Shown: positions 40,897-50,278 of the stretch, one piece after another
Layout of the letters: each line of letters starts with the position of its first letter
How positions within the stretch are numbered: position 1 is the stretch's first letter
DNA from: CAMUQR01 sp963516005
Lineage (GTDB): Bacteria; Patescibacteriota; Saccharimonadia; Saccharimonadales; Saccharimonadaceae
Assembly: GCA_963516005.1 (NCBI GenBank)
Contig: CAUPYP010000001.1
Location: 186,001 to 250,000, forward strand
DNA: 64,000 nucleotides
Direction: 5' to 3'
Made by a program: the position numbers and the translations under genes
Notes under the pieces: model-generated
The model's database searches: none
Told to the model about the DNA's origin: nothing
The model's input: the letters and a program-made list of their open reading frames with translations, nothing else

Positions 40897-42495
40897 ATGA
40901 ATAAAATTGCCAGTTATCTGAATGCAAACTTACTGGGAGAGGCCATATCGCGCGACGACGTCATTGCCACTTTCGCACAAGACAAAAGCATCTTAAGCGT
41001 TAAACCCGAGGCGGTGATTTTTCCCCGTAGCACCGAAGACATCCGCAAAACCGCCAGTCTATCTTTTCAACTCGCTAGTAAAAATAAACTTCTGCCAATC
41101 AGCACTTGCGGTTATCGTAATGATTTTACCGGTGGGACGCTCTCTGACGGAATCTTGATTAATACTTCACGTTATTTAAATAGTGTTGTCGACTTCGACC
41201 CCGACCAAGCCTTAATTCATGCTCAGGCTGGCACCGCTTTAACCGACATCAATCTCATCGCAAAAGAGCACGGACTGACTTTGCCTCTGAATGTGACCGA
41301 TGCACGCCATTCAATTGGCGGGGTAATTAGTCATAATTTAATTTATCCGCTCGCGCGCCACGGTAATTTGATTTATCAAATGGTTGATCAACTGGAAGTA
41401 GTTTTAGCTAATGGGACGACTTTGCAGACCAAGCGCCTCAATAAGCGCGAACTCAGTGCGAAAATCGGCCTGCCAACCGCCGAAGGCGAAGTTTATCGCA
41501 AAATCGACGCTCTGATTGAAGAAAATCATGCTCTCATCTCCACCATCAATCCCGACCATGTCGATAACGCCGGCTACGCCAATATCGCCAAGGTCAAAAC
41601 CGAGGCAGGATTTGATTTGACGCCGTTAATTATCGGCTCGCAAGGCACTCTTGGCATTATCACCGAAGCAATTATTCGCCTCGACGATTTATTACCTTAT
41701 AAAATCTCCCGTTTGTTATCGTTTACCACACTGGCTGACGCTATGGATGCTTCCGACCAACTTCTGAAGCTCAAACCAGCAGTGCTCGATATTTTTTCGC
41801 ATAAATTATTTCAAATCTCAGCCAGCCAAGGCCGAGCCTATCCCGATGTTGAAGCTGCCGATCATGCCATGGGTGGTCAAACCGCTTATCACCTGCTCGT
41901 TCAAGTTGAAGCCAAAAATAAGTTTTCGCTTAAGAGCCTAGCAAAAAAAATCGCTACTATCGCCAAGCAAGCCCGCGGTATCGCTAACGACAATGACGAA
42001 GTGATGCAAATGCGTGATTTGCCACTCATGCTGGATTTTGATGAAACGATTCATAAATCAGTCCCGATTGCCTGTGGTGCCAGCGTACCACGTGTCAAAT
42101 GGCAATCATTCGCCGATACCATTGCTAAGCTTGAAATCGCCATGGGTCTCGATTTACCGATTTACGGCTCGGTACTAACTGAGGTACTGAACTTACAGTC
42201 CAGTCTGGATTTACACCAAATTATCAACAAACAAAAAGCCCTTAAACTCCTCAATTCTTACTCAACACTCGTCACGGAGCTCGGTGGTGTGATTTGTGCC
42301 AACGGCGGTGATGGTCGCCTCAAAAGCCTGGTCGCACCGAAGCAAATTTCACCTGAACTAGCTCAACTTTATGCTGAAATTAAAGCTATCTTCGACCCGT
42401 ATGGTATCTTCGCGCCACGCGTTAAACAACACGCCGATTTGCGCGATATTGCTCAAAAAATAACTTCCAATTACCACAATGACTTCTTCGCCTAA
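40897..42495 (+). CDS. FAD-binding oxidase (GlcD/D-lactate dehydrogenase-like)
   Basis: 532 residues. The PCMH-type FAD domain is visible: PEAVIFPRSTEDIRKTA, LPISTCGYRNDFTGGTLSDGILINTSRYLNSVVDFDPDQALIHAQAGTALTDIN, and IGSQGTLGIITEAIIRL. The C-terminal oxidase half ends FDPYGIFAPRVKQ. It probably oxidises a 2-hydroxy acid such as lactate or glycolate. The electron acceptor is not evident. Overlaps the next gene by 17 bases. Confidence 0.88.
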   Translation: MNKIASYLNANLLGEAISRDDVIATFAQDKSILSVKPEAVIFPRSTEDIRKTASLSFQLASKNKLLPISTCGYRNDFTGGTLSDGILINTSRYLNSVVDFDPDQALIHAQAGTALTDINLIAKEHGLTLPLNVTDARHSIGGVISHNLIYPLARHGNLIYQMVDQLEVVLANGTTLQTKRLNKRELSAKIGLPTAEGEVYRKIDALIEENHALISTINPDHVDNAGYANIAKVKTEAGFDLTPLIIGSQGTLGIITEAIIRLDDLLPYKISRLLSFTTLADAMDASDQLLKLKPAVLDIFSHKLFQISASQGRAYPDVEAADHAMGGQTAYHLLVQVEAKNKFSLKSLAKKIATIAKQARGIANDNDEVMQMRDLPLMLDFDETIHKSVPIACGASVPRVKWQSFADTIAKLEIAMGLDLPIYGSVLTEVLNLQSSLDLHQIINKQKALKLLNSYSTLVTELGGVICANGGDGRLKSLVAPKQISPELAQLYAEIKAIFDPYGIFAPRVKQHADLRDIAQKITSNYHNDFFA

Positions 42496-43108
42496 TATCG
42501 ACTTCAATTCATCGACTTACCATGCTAAGGTAGACGATCTAACTCCGTTTGATCCCGAACTTCTAACTCACGGCGACCAGCGTAATGTCGTCGATAAATA
42601 TCGCCACTGGCATCTTGATGCCATTCGCCAAGATTTAGCCGAGTCAGCCTCAGAACTCGAAATCGCCATCGAGAATCTCGAACGCGATTTTAACATGGGC
42701 ACAATTATTCGTAGTGCTAATGCCTTCAATGTCCGACGCGTTCATATCATCGGTCGCAAACAATGGAACAAACGCGGAGCAATGATGACTGATAAATATC
42801 TTGAGGTTATTCATCATCCAAGCGTGGCGGATTTTTTAACAGCGGTGCCAGCTGGCTATCAGCTGATTGCTCTTGATAATCAATCGGGCGCACACGACCT
42901 AGCTACTTTTCCATTGCCACGCCAAGCAATCTTGATTTTTGGTAGCGAAAACAGTGGCATATCAGCTGAACTTCTCCAGCACACCCACGCTATGGTGCAA
43001 ATCGAACAATTCGGCTCAACTCGCTCAATTAATGTTGGCGTTGCGGCTGGCATTGCGATGTATGAATGGACACGTCGCTTTAAATTAACACCCCAAATCG
43101 ACAAATAG
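42479..43108 (+). CDS. SpoU/TrmH-family RNA 2'-O-methyltransferase
   Basis: 209 residues. SPOUT motifs: ENLERDFNMGTIIRSANAFNVRRVHIIGR (motif 1, catalytic Arg), ILIFGSENSGISAELL (motif 2) and QIEQFGSTRSINVGVAAGIAMYEWTRR (motif 3). Methylates a ribose in tRNA or rRNA; site not deducible. Translationally coupled to the oxidase gene. Confidence 0.92.
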   Translation: MTSSPNIDFNSSTYHAKVDDLTPFDPELLTHGDQRNVVDKYRHWHLDAIRQDLAESASELEIAIENLERDFNMGTIIRSANAFNVRRVHIIGRKQWNKRGAMMTDKYLEVIHHPSVADFLTAVPAGYQLIALDNQSGAHDLATFPLPRQAILIFGSENSGISAELLQHTHAMVQIEQFGSTRSINVGVAAGIAMYEWTRRFKLTPQIDK

Positions 43109-43130
43109 TTGCCTTTATCTCTAATAATGC

Positions 43131-43136
43131 TATAAT
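43131..43136 (+). promoter_or_regulatory. -10 box, leaderless 95-residue gene
   Basis: TGCTATAAT, 6 bases before ATG 43143. Confidence 0.65.
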
Positions 43137-43142
43137 GTTGTT

Positions 43143-43430
43143 ATGAAACAGGCTTCACGTCTATCTATATTACGCATGGTTGTCATTATTTTAAGTGTGA
43201 TTATGATGGTTGGGTCTGGCTATTTATTTATTCAAAATCCCGATACTGCCGTCAATAATCCTCTGTTTAAGGTGTTGATTGGCTTGTTAGTAGTGGATTT
43301 AGGATTATTCATCTGGTTCAAAATCGCCAGTTCGAAGTTTACCGCTAAAAATAAATCCGACCAAGCTCCAGTCGAACTCAGTCAAGACAACATCCATACC
43401 AAAGATCCAAAACCCCACTCCGAAAAATAA
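43143..43430 (+). CDS. Small two-helix membrane protein, unknown
   Basis: 95 residues with hydrophobic segments at about 9-30 and 41-60 and a charged C-terminal tail. Leaderless start. No family recognised. Confidence 0.75.
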   Translation: MKQASRLSILRMVVIILSVIMMVGSGYLFIQNPDTAVNNPLFKVLIGLLVVDLGLFIWFKIASSKFTAKNKSDQAPVELSQDNIHTKDPKPHSEK

Positions 43431-43501
43431 TTTGGATAACTCAGACGTTTTTTGTAAAAACAACTTTTTTGATAAACTTTGGATCTAATGAAAGGAATTT
43501 T

Positions 43502-44782
43502 ATGACATTATCAACTCAAGGCTACAAAGGTACTCGCGATTTATACCCAGAAGATAAACAATTACAAAATCTAATTTTTAACAACTGGCACCAAACCAGC
43601 CAGCAGTTTGGTTTTTTGGAGTATAGTGCGCCACTACTTGAACCACTGGAGATTTACCAAGCTAAATCCGGCGATGAATTAGCCAATCAACAAACCTATG
43701 CCTTCACCGACCGTGGTGATCGTCAAGTCGCAATCCGTCCCGAAATGACCCCAAGTATTTGCCGATTAGTTGCCGCTAAACGCCAAGAACTGGCTTATCC
43801 AGCGCGATTTTACTCAGTGGCTAACTTTATGCGTTATGAACGCCCCCAAAAAGGTCGTGAACGTGAATTCTGGCAACTGAACGCTGATATTTTTGGCGAT
43901 GATTCTATTTATGCTGATGCCGAGATTTTAATGTTATCATGGCAAATTCTGATGAACTTTGGCGCAACTCAAGATATGTTTGAGATTCGCATCAATGATC
44001 GTCGCTTGATTAACACTCTGATGAAAGATTATCTCGGACTGAACGACGACACCGCTTATAAACTCATCAAATTGCTCGACCAAAAGGATAAATTACCAGT
44101 CGCTGAATTCCAAACTAAGCTGGCTGAATTAGTCACCGACACAACCGCCCTGACTAAATTACAAACTCTACTTGATAACTCTGAACTGGATAATTTCCCA
44201 GATGAACTCAAGAACACTACTGATTATCAAAATGTTGTCAAAATCCTGGAAGTACTCAAAACACAAGGCATCACCAATGCGCGTTTCGACATTTTCTTAA
44301 TGCGCGGTCTTGATTATTATACTGGCACTGTGTTTGAAGTGTTCGACACTCACCCCGAGAACAATCGTTCGCTGTTCGGTGGTGGTCGCTACGATGGATT
44401 GGTCGGTATGTTCGGTGCTGAACCGATTTCGGCCGTTGGCGTGGCTCCTGGTGGTTCAACCTGTCTCGAGTTTATCAAACTCCACGATCTAGCTCCAAGT
44501 TATGTCCCAGCTACCAAATATATGATTTTGCCACTGGATGACCAAGAATCAGCCGCTTTTCAGCTAGCTAAAACTCTGCGTCAAGCTGGTATCAATGTCG
44601 AAATCGACTTCACCGATCGTAAATTAGCCAAAAAAATCAAAGCCGCCGACAAAAAAGCGATGCTCGGTGTGATTATCCTTGGTGAGCAAGAAGTTGCCAG
44701 CGGCAAATACAGCCTCAAGAATATCAAAACCAACCAAAGCGTTGAACTCGACATCAAGGCTCTAATTAAAGCTTTGGAATAA
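43502..44782 (+). CDS. hisS: Histidyl-tRNA synthetase
   Basis: 426 residues from MTLSTQGYKGTRDLYPED at ATG 43502 (AAAGGA upstream). Class II motifs: AIRPEMTPSICR (motif 2 region), RGLDYYTGTVFEVF and LFGGGRYDGLVGMF (HisA/HisB boxes). The C-terminal anticodon domain is present. A five-codon reading frame (43488-43505, ATGAAAGGAATTTTATGA) lies just upstream, its stop overlapping the hisS ATG, behind a TAAACT box, so leader-peptide coupling is possible. Confidence 0.96.
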   Translation: MTLSTQGYKGTRDLYPEDKQLQNLIFNNWHQTSQQFGFLEYSAPLLEPLEIYQAKSGDELANQQTYAFTDRGDRQVAIRPEMTPSICRLVAAKRQELAYPARFYSVANFMRYERPQKGREREFWQLNADIFGDDSIYADAEILMLSWQILMNFGATQDMFEIRINDRRLINTLMKDYLGLNDDTAYKLIKLLDQKDKLPVAEFQTKLAELVTDTTALTKLQTLLDNSELDNFPDELKNTTDYQNVVKILEVLKTQGITNARFDIFLMRGLDYYTGTVFEVFDTHPENNRSLFGGGRYDGLVGMFGAEPISAVGVAPGGSTCLEFIKLHDLAPSYVPATKYMILPLDDQESAAFQLAKTLRQAGINVEIDFTDRKLAKKIKAADKKAMLGVIILGEQEVASGKYSLKNIKTNQSVELDIKALIKALE

Positions 44783-44841
44783 TTCTATTCCAGCTCTCAG
44801 TCTTAACTTGGTGCAATAGATGATTATCCGCCAATTTATGA

Positions 44842-44847
44842 TATAAT
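44842..44847 (+). promoter_or_regulatory. -10 box, leaderless trigger factor gene
   Basis: TGATATAAT, 7 bases before ATG 44855. Confidence 0.65.
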
Positions 44848-44854
44848 ATCTCTT

Positions 44855-46135
44855 ATGAAAATAGAGAAAACCCATTTATCAGATACAGAAGTCAGTCTGA
44901 CCATCGCCCTTGACAAAACGGCGCTCGTTGAGGCTGAAACCCAAGCTTTAAAACAACTCGCACCAAGTGTCAGCGCTAAAGGCTTCCGCAAAGGTAAAGT
45001 TCCGGCTGATGTTGCTAAAAAGCAACTTGATCCGAGTATACTCGCCAATCGCGTGATTGAATTAGCAGTTAACAAGGCACTGTTTGAAGCGTTTAATCAA
45101 GAGGATTTAAACCCACTTGATCAACCAAAAGTTGATATCACTAAATTCGTACCAGAACAAGAACTCGAATTTAAGGCTGTCGTACCAGTTGTGCCTGAAG
45201 TTAAATTGCCTGATTATAAGAAGCTCAAAGTTAAAAAAACCGTCGCTAAAGTCACCGACAAAGATGTTGATGACATTTTGACACGCGTCCAAAAAGGTTT
45301 CGCCACTGACGAGGCGGTTGATCGCCCAGCGAAACTCGGCGACAAGGTTGTGATCGATTTCAAAGGCTATCTTGGCGACAAACCATTCGAAGGTGGCGAG
45401 GCAAAAGATTACACCTTAGAACTCGGTTCAGGTCAATTTATCCCTGGTTTTGAAGAAGGAATTGTTGGCAAAAAAGCCGATGAGCGCTTCGACCTAAAAC
45501 TGAAGTTTCCAAAAGAATACCATGCTAAAAACTTGGCTGGCAAAGCCGTAGTCTTCACTACTAGCTTGAAAAAAGTTTTGGAAGTTAAACTACCAGAATT
45601 AAACGACGAGCTAGCTAAACAAGCGGGTGATTTCAAAACCCTTGAGGAGTTTAAAGCCGACATCCGCAAAAACTTAATCGTTCAAAAAGAAGAAGAGGCT
45701 GAAGCTAAATACCGTGACGAATTAGTTAACGAACTTGGCAAAAAAACCAAAGTTGCTATTCCAGAAGTCCTCAAAACCGACCAAATCAACGCCTTAAAGC
45801 GCGATATGACTCAAAATCTGATGTATCGCGGTATGACTTTAGAGCAGTATCTTGAATCGCTCGACCTGAGCGAGGAAGATTGGATCGCTAAGGAGCTGAC
45901 TCCAGTGGCTGAAGCTCGAGTCAAATCTGGCCTAGCTATTGCCGAAGTTTCTAAACTCGAAAAAATCGACGTCACTGAAGCTGAAGTCGATGCTAAGCTT
46001 GCCGAACTCAAAACACAATATGCTGGTAGCCCTGACGCTCTGAAACAGCTTGACAATCCAGCTGTTTGGCGCGACTTACGTAATAATCTGCTCACCGAAA
46101 AAACTATCAATCGTTTAGTTGAGCTTAACGCCTAA
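44855..46135 (+). CDS. tig: Trigger factor
   Basis: 426 residues. The N-terminal ribosome-binding tail has the signature KGFRKGKVPADVAKK (near 45-60). A central FKBP-type PPIase domain follows (GDKVVIDFKGYLGDKPFEGGEAKDYTLELGSGQFIPGFEEGIVG), then a helical C-terminal chaperone domain. Docks on L23 at the peptide exit. Confidence 0.97.
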   Translation: MKIEKTHLSDTEVSLTIALDKTALVEAETQALKQLAPSVSAKGFRKGKVPADVAKKQLDPSILANRVIELAVNKALFEAFNQEDLNPLDQPKVDITKFVPEQELEFKAVVPVVPEVKLPDYKKLKVKKTVAKVTDKDVDDILTRVQKGFATDEAVDRPAKLGDKVVIDFKGYLGDKPFEGGEAKDYTLELGSGQFIPGFEEGIVGKKADERFDLKLKFPKEYHAKNLAGKAVVFTTSLKKVLEVKLPELNDELAKQAGDFKTLEEFKADIRKNLIVQKEEEAEAKYRDELVNELGKKTKVAIPEVLKTDQINALKRDMTQNLMYRGMTLEQYLESLDLSEEDWIAKELTPVAEARVKSGLAIAEVSKLEKIDVTEAEVDAKLAELKTQYAGSPDALKQLDNPAVWRDLRNNLLTEKTINRLVELNA

Positions 46136-46186
46136 TCATCTATTACAGCTGAAATAGGCCTGATTTACCATCATCAACAAGCACCA

Positions 46187-46226
46187 AAATCTACCGATCA
46201 ATGTCAGTCGGTAGATTTTATTTTAG
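46187..46226 (+). terminator. Terminator after tig
   Basis: AAATCTACCGA/TCGGTAGATTT stem followed by TATTTTA. Confidence 0.85.
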
Positions 46227-46331
46227 AGTCAAAATCGTAAATCAACTTATTTTACCAGTCACTACTCAATTCTCGACCGAGTACTTCCACAAATCATAAG
46301 TATCGGGTTTATAATATTCTCTTTGACCTAA

Positions 46332-46362
46332 AAGAAAATCGCCGGCAACCAACCGACGATTT
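46332..46362 (-). terminator. Terminator after the GrpB-like gene
   Basis: AAATCG-CGG/CCG-CGATTT stem followed by TTCTTTT on the minus strand. Confidence 0.75.
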
Positions 46363-46414
46363 ATCTGAAACAAAACAATTATATTTTTATTATATCACGC
46401 TTGTGGTTATTTTG

Positions 46415-46942
46415 TCAAGAGTTTTTGGAGGATTTTTGCTGATTTTGAGCAATTTCAGCCAATATCTGTTCAACAGACTGACTTTTAAGTTGTTTATAAG
46501 TTGCACGATCGGCTCGCAATTCGCGCACCAATTGGCACTTGACTTGATTATAACGCCGACACCAGTCTGGATTGTGACGCAAAAAGTCCCGAATCTCTAC
46601 AAACTGCCGATAGCGCTGACTGCCAACCAACACCAGATGCAAATGCACATCGCCCGCCACAGTTTCTTCCTGGCGCGATGCCAAAAAACAATAATCTGCA
46701 TCACATTTTTTGCCGACAAACCACCCCGCCTGCGCTAGTCTTTGACCGACCATCACAACATCGGACGACGCTCGCACACCAATCACAATATCAATAATAT
46801 TTTTACCGACCAACCCTGGCACAGCCGTTGAACCGACATGCTCAATCACAACATCATCACCTAGCAACTCTAATAACTGCCGTTTCACTAACGCGAATTG
46901 TCGCTGATTTTTTATTAGATTTTGTTGAACGATTACTACCAT
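46415..46942 (-). CDS. GrpB-family (UPF0157) nucleotidyltransferase-like protein
   Basis: 175 residues. VIEHVGSTAVPGLVGKNIIDIVIGV and the C-terminal DVHLHLVLVGSQRYRQFVEIRDFLRHNPDWC match GrpB, which has a nucleotidyltransferase fold (GS...D.D-type site as GSTAVPGLVGKNIIDI). Biochemical role unproven. It lies 14 bases after the secreted nuclease gene and is probably cotranscribed. Confidence 0.85.
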   Translation of the reverse strand: MVVIVQQNLIKNQRQFALVKRQLLELLGDDVVIEHVGSTAVPGLVGKNIIDIVIGVRASSDVVMVGQRLAQAGWFVGKKCDADYCFLASRQEETVAGDVHLHLVLVGSQRYRQFVEIRDFLRHNPDWCRRYNQVKCQLVRELRADRATYKQLKSQSVEQILAEIAQNQQKSSKNS

Positions 46943-46956
46943 GTGTTAAATAAAAC

Positions 46957-47682
46957 TCACTTTGGGCATTTTGTCAATTCACGGGCGATGGCTTGCTTTT
47001 CGGCCTCAGTCACCCATAATTTATAGCGAGCTTTGATTTTAACTTGACGCGCCACATATTGACAGCGAAATGATTTATTAGATGGCAACCACGTGGCAGC
47101 ATCAGCATCGCCTTTTTGCTGATTGGCCGGGCCATCAACCGCCAATAGATTATCTGGATCATTATAAAATTGATGACGCTCGGCCGGCGTCAGCTGTTGA
47201 GCACCTTTTTGCCAAGCGTCACTGACTGCCACAATGTGATCAATCTGCACTGCCGAACTTGACTGCTGGCCACGCTGGTAATTAATCAACTGCCCCGTGT
47301 ATGGATCATGCAATTTGCCTGATAGAACTTTACATTTTTGGTCAACTTGCACCTCTGTTAAATCACGCTTTAAAATCACATTGCGCATATCACAAACCCC
47401 AACTTTACCCCAACCATCACTAAATTGTTCGCGCTTATAGCCAGTCTTGGGTGCTCGCCCTTTGACTTCCAGAGTGTTTAATAAATCAAGTGAAACCTGG
47501 TCAGTCTGGAATTGTCCTAAACCAACATCATAACCGAAGAATTGCCCCAGCTCTGCCCAAAACTGACGATACTGCACCGCCGGGATCTGCGCTAAAATTA
47601 CCAGCAAGACCGCCAACCCACCTAACAACGCTAGACGGCGTCGTCGCTGAAAAATATTCGCCGTTTTAAAAACTTTAAACAT
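46957..47682 (-). CDS. Secreted or membrane-anchored HNH nuclease (DUF1524/GmrSD-type)
   Basis: 241 residues. A basic N-terminus and membrane segment (17-32, ALLGGLAVLLVILAQI) export the rest. The HNH core is visible: RNVILKRDLTEVQVDQKCKVLSGKLHDPYTG, QIDHIVAVSDAWQKGA (catalytic DH), NLLAVDGPANQQKGD and AATWLPSNKSFRCQYVARQV. This family of extracellular nucleases degrades DNA and could feed nucleotide scavenging or DNA processing. Leaderless start. Confidence 0.92.
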   Translation of the reverse strand: MFKVFKTANIFQRRRRLALLGGLAVLLVILAQIPAVQYRQFWAELGQFFGYDVGLGQFQTDQVSLDLLNTLEVKGRAPKTGYKREQFSDGWGKVGVCDMRNVILKRDLTEVQVDQKCKVLSGKLHDPYTGQLINYQRGQQSSSAVQIDHIVAVSDAWQKGAQQLTPAERHQFYNDPDNLLAVDGPANQQKGDADAATWLPSNKSFRCQYVARQVKIKARYKLWVTEAEKQAIARELTKCPK

Positions 47683-47688
47683 AAACTT

Positions 47689-47694
47689 ATTATA
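47689..47694 (-). promoter_or_regulatory. -10 box, leaderless nuclease gene
   Basis: TATAAT, 6 bases before ATG 47682. Confidence 0.65.
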
Positions 47695-47773
47695 CCCCAG
47701 TTCTAGCGTTTGCGGGAGTTTTCGGCTAAAAATTACCCCTGCAGTAAAAATTGCACTCGACCTGACTTTTCGC

Positions 47774-47779
47774 TACAAT
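47774..47779 (+). promoter_or_regulatory. -10 box, leaderless pepN
   Basis: GCTACAAT, 6 bases before ATG 47786. Confidence 0.55.
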
Positions 47780-47785
47780 ATTAGT

Positions 47786-50278
47786 ATGAAATTAGAGCAT
47801 TTTTTTGAGCATTTTAAACCTGAAAATTATCAACTTAAACTTGAGATTGATCGTGTTGGTCGGCGTTTTCAAGGTGCGGTAGCGATTACCGGCCAAGTAA
47901 AAAATCCTAGCGGAATCGTCAAATTCCATGCTAATTATTTAACTATCAAATCGGTCGAAATTGGCGACCAGGCGGTTGAGTTTAGTTATTACGACAATAT
48001 TTTAGAGCTAACTAACCCCGACAGCCAGCCAATCACTATTCGTTATAGCGGGCAAATTACCGACCAAATGAATGGCATTTATCCGTGCTATTATCAGCTT
48101 GATGGTCAACCTCGCGAGCTAATCGCCAGCCAGTTTGAGAGTCACTATCTGCGCGAGGTAATGCCGTGCGTCGATGAGCCAATTGCCAAAGCAACTTTTG
48201 ACCTGACGCTAGTCACCGAGACAGGCGTGACAGCGTTATCGAACATGCCCGTTGCTGAGCAACAACAAGTTAATGGCCAGCTTCACACCACTTTCGCCAC
48301 TACGCCATTGATGAGTGGCTACACGCTCGGTTTTGTAGTCGGCGAGCTTATCAGCAAAACTGCCACTACCGCTTCAGGCGTTCAGACAACCGTCTATGCC
48401 ACGCCAGCTCACCAGCCTGAGGCGCTTGATTTTGCGCTCAATGTCGCGGTCAAATCAATTGATTTTTATGAACAGTTCTTAGGCGTTAGATATCCCCTAC
48501 CAAAATGCGACCACGTAGCTTTACCAGACTTCGCAGCGGGCGCTATGGAAAACTGGGGTTTAGTGACTTATCGCGAAGCTTTATTACTAGCTGATAACAC
48601 CACCGCCGTCAGTTCCAAAAAGCAAATTGCTTCGGTGATTGCTCACGAACTCGCCCACATGTGGTTTGGCAACCTAGTGACTATGAAATGGTGGGATGAA
48701 CTGTGGCTTAATGAAAGCTTAGCGACGCTCCTCGAGCACTTCGCGGTTGAGGCGATTCATCCGGAATATCAGATTTGGCATGATTTTTATAGTTTTAATT
48801 ACCAGTACGCTCAAAGTCGCGATGCTCTGCCAGGCGTACAGCCGATTTTGACGCCGGTTGAACATCCTGATGAGATTAGCACGATTTTTGACGGGGCAAT
48901 TGTCTATGCCAAAGGAGCATGCGTGATGTTAATGCTCGAAAAATGGCTCGGCCAAGCTCAATTCGCTCAGGCACTGGGACAATTTTTAACTAAATTCGCC
49001 TATCAAAACCCGACAACCGATGACTTTTTGGCGACTTTTGAGCAGATTTCTGGCAAACCAGTGGTTGATTTTATGCAAAAATGGCTCCATCAAAGCGGTT
49101 TTCCACTGGTGGAATTACGCAATCAGACTATTACTCAGCGCCAATTTGGCTATGACAGTCCGCAAACCTGGCCAATTCCTCTCGGTGTTGAAGCCACTAG
49201 CGCTAATCTCCCAGAGGTGCTGTGGCAAGCTGAAGCCAGTGCTAATCAGCAACTGTGCCTGATTAATCGTGATATTGTCGGTTTTATGGTGACAAATTAC
49301 GATGAGGCGCGCAAAAATCACTTGCGTCAGCGTTTAATGGCGGGCGAATTGGGTGCGCTCGATCAATTTTATTATTTATCTAACCAGCTATTACTCGCCA
49401 AACATAATTACATCGCCTCGGCCGAGTTAGTCGATGATTTTCAGTCGTTCCAGGGCAAAGAGCATGATTTACTAGTCTGGAATAATCTGGCGAAAATCGT
49501 TGGCTCGCTCCGCTTTTTTGTTGAGGCGACCGCAACAGAGAAAAACTTAAAACATCTAGTAGCACAAAGTGCGAAATCGCAGGCTGAGCAACTTGGTTTC
49601 ACCGCGCAAGCCACGGACACGCCTGAACAGCTCGAACTGCGGGCACTGCTCGTCAGTCAGCTAGCATACGCCGAGGAGCCAACAACTGTCGACTGGCTGA
49701 TTCAACAATTTAACGACCATTACCCAGCCCGTCTAGCTGAACTCAGCCCTGATTTACGCAGTGTAATTTTAAGTACTAAACTGAAATATGACTTCACCGA
49801 AGATGTTTTCGAGACATTGGTTCAGCAGTACCAAACCACGCATAATCCTGATTTTAAAGACGATTTACGCGTCGCCCTGACTAGCGTTCGCGAGTTATCA
49901 GCTGGTCAGCGTTTGATTGATTTACTTAGTGATAAAACCATTGTCAAAAACCAAGACCTCAGCGCTTGGTTCGTGATGATTTTGCGCAATCGTCAGTTGA
50001 AAAACCTAGCGTGGCAATGGCTTAAAGATAATTTCGTTCAATTGCGTCAAACTTTCAGCGAAAATAAAGATTACGCCGATTTTGCACGCTACGCTAGTGC
50101 CGTGCTTTATACCGCACAAGATTTAAGAGAGTATGAGCAGTTATTCATGCCTTATCGCGATGATTTAGCCTTAACACGCACTATTGAAGTTGGCCTGTCA
50201 GAAATTAAACTTCGTCACCAACTCTACCAGCGTGACGCCCAAGGCGTAATTGAGGCGCTGACTAAGACCGAGCTTTAA
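47786..50278 (+). CDS. pepN: M1-family aminopeptidase N
   Basis: 830 residues. GAMENWG exopeptidase motif near residue 252, zinc site HELAHMWFGN near 288 with the downstream Glu in WLNESLAT, then a long helical C-terminal domain as in full ERAP-like M1 enzymes. Cytoplasmic removal of N-terminal residues from peptides, useful for a peptide-dependent organism. Its last 17 bases overlap the convergent AlkC-like gene. Confidence 0.96.
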   Translation: MKLEHFFEHFKPENYQLKLEIDRVGRRFQGAVAITGQVKNPSGIVKFHANYLTIKSVEIGDQAVEFSYYDNILELTNPDSQPITIRYSGQITDQMNGIYPCYYQLDGQPRELIASQFESHYLREVMPCVDEPIAKATFDLTLVTETGVTALSNMPVAEQQQVNGQLHTTFATTPLMSGYTLGFVVGELISKTATTASGVQTTVYATPAHQPEALDFALNVAVKSIDFYEQFLGVRYPLPKCDHVALPDFAAGAMENWGLVTYREALLLADNTTAVSSKKQIASVIAHELAHMWFGNLVTMKWWDELWLNESLATLLEHFAVEAIHPEYQIWHDFYSFNYQYAQSRDALPGVQPILTPVEHPDEISTIFDGAIVYAKGACVMLMLEKWLGQAQFAQALGQFLTKFAYQNPTTDDFLATFEQISGKPVVDFMQKWLHQSGFPLVELRNQTITQRQFGYDSPQTWPIPLGVEATSANLPEVLWQAEASANQQLCLINRDIVGFMVTNYDEARKNHLRQRLMAGELGALDQFYYLSNQLLLAKHNYIASAELVDDFQSFQGKEHDLLVWNNLAKIVGSLRFFVEATATEKNLKHLVAQSAKSQAEQLGFTAQATDTPEQLELRALLVSQLAYAEEPTTVDWLIQQFNDHYPARLAELSPDLRSVILSTKLKYDFTEDVFETLVQQYQTTHNPDFKDDLRVALTSVRELSAGQRLIDLLSDKTIVKNQDLSAWFVMILRNRQLKNLAWQWLKDNFVQLRQTFSENKDYADFARYASAVLYTAQDLREYEQLFMPYRDDLALTRTIEVGLSEIKLRHQLYQRDAQGVIEALTKTEL

